A stretch of DNA of 64,000 nucleotides from JBDHAC01 sp039588215 (GTDB lineage Bacteria > Gemmatimonadota > Gemmatimonadetes > Palauibacterales > Palauibacteraceae). How positions within the stretch are numbered: position 1 is the stretch's first letter; the number at the start of each line of letters is the position of its first letter. The position numbers were made by a program, and so were the translations under genes. The stretch lies in assembly GCA_039588215.1 (NCBI GenBank), contig JBDHAD010000008.1, positions 1-64,000 on the forward strand, in the 5' to 3' direction. A model generated the notes under the pieces. It had not been told where the DNA came from. It made no database searches and saw only the letters and a list, made by a program, of their open reading frames with translations. This document shows, piece by piece, positions 60,493-64,000 of the stretch.

Positions 60493-62242
60493 AGTCGGGC
60501 CGCACGGCGGCATCCCTCCGATTTCGGTGAGTAGCACATCCACGCGCGTGAATCGGACCGGCTCGTGGAAGTACATCCGGCCCGTCTATCAGGACCGCGT
60601 CGCGCCGTGCAACGCCGGGTGCCCGGTGGGGATCGACATCGAGGGGTACATGAACCTCCTACGGGAGGGCCGTGACGACGAGGCGATGGATCTCCTGCTG
60701 CGGGAGAATCCGATGCCCGCCGTCACCGGCCGGGTGTGCGACCACCCGTGCGAGACTCACTGCAACCGTCGTTTCTTCGACGAGCCGGTCTCGATCCACG
60801 CCGTCGAGCGGATGCTCGGTGACCGGATCCTGGAGAGAGACCTGCCCACGCCGGTCGCGACGCAGCGCAAGGAGCGGATCGCGGTGGTCGGCTCCGGTCC
60901 TGCCGGCCTGGCGTGTGGCTACCACCTGGCCCGACTGGGTTACCGGGCGGTGGTCTACGAGGCCGCACCCGAGGCAGGTGGCATGCTTCGCCTCGGAATC
61001 CCCGAGTACCGTCTCCCCCGCGAGATCCTCGACGCCCAGATCGAGCGGATTCGGGCCGAGGGTATCGAGATTCGGTGTGGCGTGAGGGTCGGTCCCGACG
61101 TTCCGTGGGGCGAGCTGGCGCGGTACGACGCCGTCTTCGTCGCTTCGGGCGCGCACCAGGGCCGCGCGACCGGGATGGAGGGAGAGGAGTCGGACGGGGT
61201 CCGCTCCGGCCTCCACTTCCTCAAGGAGGTCAACGCGGGAGGGCGGCCGGACATCGGGCGTCGCGTGGTCGTGGTGGGCGGCGGAAACACAGCCATCGAT
61301 TGCGCCCGGACGGCGCGCAGGCTGGGCGCCGAGGTTCTGCTGCTGTATCGCCGGACCCGCGCCGAGATGCCCGCGATCGACGAGGAGATCCTGGAGGCGG
61401 AGCGAGAAGGCATCGAGTTCGAGTTCCTGGCGGCGCCAAACACCGTCGCGAAGCTGAACGGCCGCCTGCGGGGGGTCGAGTGCATCCGGATGGTCCTGGG
61501 CGAGCCGGACGACTCCGGCCGCCGAAGACCGGTACCGACGGAAGAGGGCCAATTCACGGTCATCGTGGACACGATCCTGACCGCCATCGGCGAGATTACG
61601 GATCTCGGCTTCCTGCCGCCCGATGTGCACCAGGACCGCTGGCAGATCGTGGTCGACGAGCTCGGGGCGACCAGCACCCCCGTCGTGTTCGCCGGGGGCG
61701 ACGTGACGGACTCGGAGCGTACCGTGGCGCACGCGCTAGGTGACGGGAAACGGGCCGCCCTCGGTATCGACCGGTTCCTGCGCAGCGCCGCCGGGGAACC
61801 GATTCCCGCTGTCGACCCGGAGCGATACTGCCTCGGACCCGAGGGGAACATCAGCATGACCCGGTGGCGCGATGACGACCCGTTGCGCCGCAACTCCCCC
61901 GTGAACGAAGTGGTCGAGTTCGAGGACATGAACCAGGACCACTTCCAGCACGCGGATCGGCACCCCGACCATCACTTGAGTGATGCGCGCACCCTGGCAG
62001 GCTTCGACGAGGTGAACCAGGGCCTTGGGCGCGACGAGGCGACCGAGGAGGCCCTCCGCTGCATGAACTGCGGTGTCTGCAACCAGTGCGAGCTGTGCCT
62101 GATCTTCTGTCCCGACATGGCCGTCTCGCGCAGCGAGGACGGGTGGGGGTTCGTCATCGACATGGACTACTGCAAGGGGTGCGGGGTGTGCGCGGCCGAG
62201 TGCCCACGCGGCGCGATGGTGATGACTCGAGAGGGCCTGTGA
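60485..62242 (+). CDS. Fusion of GltD-like NAD(P)-flavoprotein with a PorD-type 2[4Fe-4S] ferredoxin
   Basis: The protein has 585 residues. Residues ~35-115 form the GltD-type N-terminal Fe-S region (VAPCNAGCPVGIDIEGYMNL, GRVCDHPCETHCNRRF, with Cys spaced for two clusters). Residues ~130-460 hold an FAD motif (IAVVGSGPAGLACGYHLARL), a NAD(P) motif (RRVVVVGGGNTAIDCARTAR) and TPVVFAGGDVTDSERTVAHA. The C-terminal ~70 residues are a PorD-like dicluster ferredoxin: RCMNCGVCNQCELCLIFCPD and DYCKGCGVCAAECPRGAMVM. It lies between porG and porA, so it probably replaces the usual PorD delta subunit. It may pass electrons from the oxidoreductase to NAD(P), an inference from the fused flavin domain. Confidence 0.88.
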   Translation: MAEVGPHGGIPPISVSSTSTRVNRTGSWKYIRPVYQDRVAPCNAGCPVGIDIEGYMNLLREGRDDEAMDLLLRENPMPAVTGRVCDHPCETHCNRRFFDEPVSIHAVERMLGDRILERDLPTPVATQRKERIAVVGSGPAGLACGYHLARLGYRAVVYEAAPEAGGMLRLGIPEYRLPREILDAQIERIRAEGIEIRCGVRVGPDVPWGELARYDAVFVASGAHQGRATGMEGEESDGVRSGLHFLKEVNAGGRPDIGRRVVVVGGGNTAIDCARTARRLGAEVLLLYRRTRAEMPAIDEEILEAEREGIEFEFLAAPNTVAKLNGRLRGVECIRMVLGEPDDSGRRRPVPTEEGQFTVIVDTILTAIGEITDLGFLPPDVHQDRWQIVVDELGATSTPVVFAGGDVTDSERTVAHALGDGKRAALGIDRFLRSAAGEPIPAVDPERYCLGPEGNISMTRWRDDDPLRRNSPVNEVVEFEDMNQDHFQHADRHPDHHLSDARTLAGFDEVNQGLGRDEATEEALRCMNCGVCNQCELCLIFCPDMAVSRSEDGWGFVIDMDYCKGCGVCAAECPRGAMVMTREGL

Positions 62243-62267
62243 CCGGACGGGTCGGCACGGAGGGCGT

Positions 62268-63428
62268 GTGAAGAAGGTCATCGAGGGAAACCACGCCGTC
62301 TCCTGGGGCGCGAAGCTGGCTCGTGTCGAGGTCATCTCGGCCTACCCGATCACGCCACAGACCCAGATCGTGGAGCGGCTTTCGGAAATGTGCGCCGATG
62401 GCAGCCTCGATGCCCGCTACATCAGTGTCGAGTCGGAGCACTCGGCGATGGCCGCCTGCATCGGTGCCTCCGCTGCCGGCGTGCGCACGTTCACGGCGAC
62501 ATCCTCGCAGGGGCTCGCGCTCATGCACGAGCTTCTGCACTGGGCGGCCCTGGGTCGGCACCCGGTCGTGATGGCCGACGTGAATCGGGCCTTGGGGCCG
62601 GGCTGGAATATCTGGACCGATCAGAACGACAGCCTGTCGCAGAGGGACACCGGCTGGATCCAGTTCTACTGCGAGACGAACCAGGAGGTACTCGACACGA
62701 CCATTCTGGGGTTCAAGCTCGCGGAGGCGGTGGATCTCCCGGTGATGGTGGTGCTCGACGCCTTCTTCCTGTCGCACACGGCGGAGCCAGTCGATATCCC
62801 CGACCAAGAGCTGGTGGACGGTTTCCTCCCACGCCGAGAAGCTCGCTACAAGCTGGACGTGGAAGACCCGCACGCCTTCGGCGCGCTCGTGCGTCCGGAC
62901 GCGTACATGGAGATGCGGCTTCAGCAGCAGGAGGCGATGGAGCGCGCGCACGACGCCTTCGACGAGATCGAGTCGGAGTGGGAAGCGCTCACCGGCCGGA
63001 GGTACGGGGCCATCGAAGGGTACAGGACCGAAGGGGCCGAGCTGCTTCTCGTCACCTCGAGTACGATTACCTCGACCGCGCGCGAGGTGGTGGATGCGCG
63101 CCGGGATGCCGGCGAGGCGGTCGGACTGGTCAAGGTGAAGATGTTCCGCCCCTTCCCGACCGAGCGCCTGAGGAGGCTGCTGTCGGGCGTCTCGCGAGTG
63201 GCCGTCCTCGACCGCAACATCTCACCCGGTCACGGAGGCATATTCGCGGAGGAGCTTCGCTCGGCCCTGTACGACGTCCCGCCCGACGACAGGCCCACCC
63301 TGTTCGGCTACGTGGTCGGGCTCGGGGGACGAGACGTCACGCCTACGGTGATCGGAGAGATCATCGACGGCACGCGGGCGGCCGAGCGGCCGGAGCGAGA
63401 GGACCTGTGGGTGGGAGTCGCGCCATGA
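62268..63428 (+). CDS. porA: 2-Oxoacid:ferredoxin oxidoreductase alpha subunit
   Basis: The GTG start at 62268 gives 386 residues of the PorA/VorA type: KKVIEGNHAVSWGAKLARVE, VISAYPITPQTQIVERLSEM, YISVESEHSAMAACIGASAA, and ATSSQGLALMHELLHWAALG. DVNRALGPGWNIWTDQNDSL and VDLPVMVVLDAFFLSHTAEP follow, then the C-terminal VKVKMFRPFPTERLRRLLSG. This subunit contributes the ThDP pyrimidine side and the substrate site. Substrate choice among pyruvate, ketoisovalerate and other 2-oxoacids cannot be read reliably. It starts 25 bp after the GltD/PorD fusion gene. Confidence 0.92.
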   Translation: MKKVIEGNHAVSWGAKLARVEVISAYPITPQTQIVERLSEMCADGSLDARYISVESEHSAMAACIGASAAGVRTFTATSSQGLALMHELLHWAALGRHPVVMADVNRALGPGWNIWTDQNDSLSQRDTGWIQFYCETNQEVLDTTILGFKLAEAVDLPVMVVLDAFFLSHTAEPVDIPDQELVDGFLPRREARYKLDVEDPHAFGALVRPDAYMEMRLQQQEAMERAHDAFDEIESEWEALTGRRYGAIEGYRTEGAELLLVTSSTITSTAREVVDARRDAGEAVGLVKVKMFRPFPTERLRRLLSGVSRVAVLDRNISPGHGGIFAEELRSALYDVPPDDRPTLFGYVVGLGGRDVTPTVIGEIIDGTRAAERPEREDLWVGVAP

Positions 63429-64000
63429 GCCAAGTGATGATCAAAGACTCGATCCCGCGGGAAGAGCATCTGGCTTCGGGGCACCTTGCCTGTCCCGGGT
63501 GCGCGGCCCCGCTCGCGATGAAGATGGCGCTCAAGGCTCTGGGGGATGACACCATGGTCGTCCTCCCCGCGTGCTGCTGGAGCATCATCGCGGGCCCGTG
63601 GCCCCAAAGCTCGCTCAAGGTCCCGCTGTATCACACCGCGTTCGAGACCGGCGCCGCCGTCGGCTCCGGAGTCAAGGCGGCGCTCGAGATGCGAGGAAAC
63701 AAAGAGACGACGGTCATGGCCTGGGCCGGTGACGGCGGCACGTTCGATATCGGCCTCCAGGCCCTGTCGGGCGCGGCGGAGCGCAACGAGGACATCATCT
63801 ACTGCTGCTACGACAACGAAGCGTACATGAACACCGGGATCCAGCGCTCGTCGGGGACCCCCTGGGGAGCCTGGACCACGACCTCGCCTCGAGAGCACCC
63901 GAAGTCGCGACCCAAGAAGGACATCCTCTCGATCATGGCCGCGCACCGGATTCCCTACGCCGCCACCGCATCGGTGGCGCACCCGGTCGACCTGATGGAG
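63425..64000 (+). CDS. porB: 2-Oxoacid:ferredoxin oxidoreductase beta subunit, truncated by window end
   Basis: The ATG at 63425 overlaps the porA stop (ATGA). The visible 192 residues include the cluster-ligating LASGHLACPGCAAPLAMKMA and VVLPACCWSIIAGPWPQSSL. They also include the ThDP diphosphate motif MAWAGDGGTFDIGLQALSGA near residue 107 and IIYCCYDNEAYMNTGIQRSS. This is the usual start and order of PorB, which binds ThDP and one [4Fe-4S] cluster. About 100-120 C-terminal residues should lie beyond the window. The order G, D-fusion, A, B is that of a four-subunit Por/Vor operon. Confidence 0.94.
   Translation, partial: MSQVMIKDSIPREEHLASGHLACPGCAAPLAMKMALKALGDDTMVVLPACCWSIIAGPWPQSSLKVPLYHTAFETGAAVGSGVKAALEMRGNKETTVMAWAGDGGTFDIGLQALSGAAERNEDIIYCCYDNEAYMNTGIQRSSGTPWGAWTTTSPREHPKSRPKKDILSIMAAHRIPYAATASVAHPVDLME

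Noticed and set aside
60600..62200. GltD-like gene as true glutamate synthase small subunit
   Set aside because: No gltB is adjacent, the C-terminus carries a PorD-type dicluster ferredoxin, and the gene sits inside a por operon with overlapping starts.
1..64000. CRISPR arrays, tRNA/rRNA genes, insertion sequences, phage or defence islands
   Set aside because: Intergenic regions were read for spaced repeats, cloverleaf-like sequences and transposase motifs. None was convincing. Small RNAs could be missed by eye.

Overview
The window is a GC-rich, gene-dense chromosomal stretch of a free-living heterotrophic bacterium. Genes are packed with 1-30 nt spacers or stop/start overlaps. No rRNA, tRNA, CRISPR array, insertion sequence or phage gene was seen. 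The protein set fits Gemmatimonadota best: exported peptidases (M19, M24, M28, S8, S9, DUF885), lipoprotein beta-propellers, several DinB-like proteins, an ATP-type PEP carboxykinase and a ferredoxin-dependent 2-oxoacid oxidoreductase. That assignment is inference from gene content, not from a marker gene.

Layout. 1-5.7 kb (minus): a frameshifted secreted protein, a propeller/TraB-like fusion lipoprotein, a DUF4287/DUF5655 protein, an SDR, an exported GyrI-like protein and an M19 dipeptidase. 5.9-15.5 kb: phosphodiesterase, adenosine deaminase family, an ArsC-like protein with an in-frame TGA, methyltransferase, nitrilase, Tat-exported M24 peptidase, small membrane proteins and amidase. 15.7-23.3 kb (plus, apparently one long co-directional unit): Cys/Met gamma-family PLP enzyme, small membrane protein, cupin, CBS pair, Tat-exported epimerase-like protein, alkyltransferase-like protein, methyltransferase, membrane protein, exported ureohydrolase and saccharopine-dehydrogenase-like protein. 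23.5-36.9 kb (mostly minus): PPK2, TraB-like protein, DinB, pckA, a Rieske/ThDP fusion, prolyl oligopeptidase, flavin oxidase, msrA, ring-cleaving dioxygenase and a deleted GNAT. 37-46.8 kb: cation/dicarboxylate symporter, DinB, LOG-like protein, TerB-like membrane protein, ridA with an upstream mini-ORF, rph, a frameshifted DUF885 peptidase, SGNH protein and propeller lipoprotein. 46.8-58.8 kb: M28 and S8 peptidases, PrcB-like lipoprotein, a compositionally odd glycosyltransferase, a deleted aldo/keto reductase, an isopropylmalate-dehydrogenase-family enzyme, MFS transporter, quinone oxidoreductase and methyltransferase. 58.9-64 kb: a CoA-binding protein and a porG / GltD-PorD fusion / porA / porB operon cut by the window end.

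Together the genes suggest peptide and amino-acid use. Exported peptidases and amidases release substrates and a DAACS symporter imports organic and amino acids. A PLP lyase, a nitrilase and a ureohydrolase could process nitrogen compounds. 2-Oxoacids would then be oxidised by Por, and PEP carboxykinase links to gluconeogenesis.

The most interesting item is the ArsC/Spx-like gene at 7894-8256 (minus). Its first CxxC cysteine position is a TGA codon, followed 17 nt later by the loop of a perfect 7-bp hairpin with a GGTC loop. This looks like a selenocysteine codon with a bacterial SECIS element. A caution applies: four other reading frames in the window are broken (one-nt indel, 5-bp duplication, two internal deletions), so errors or decay must be excluded.
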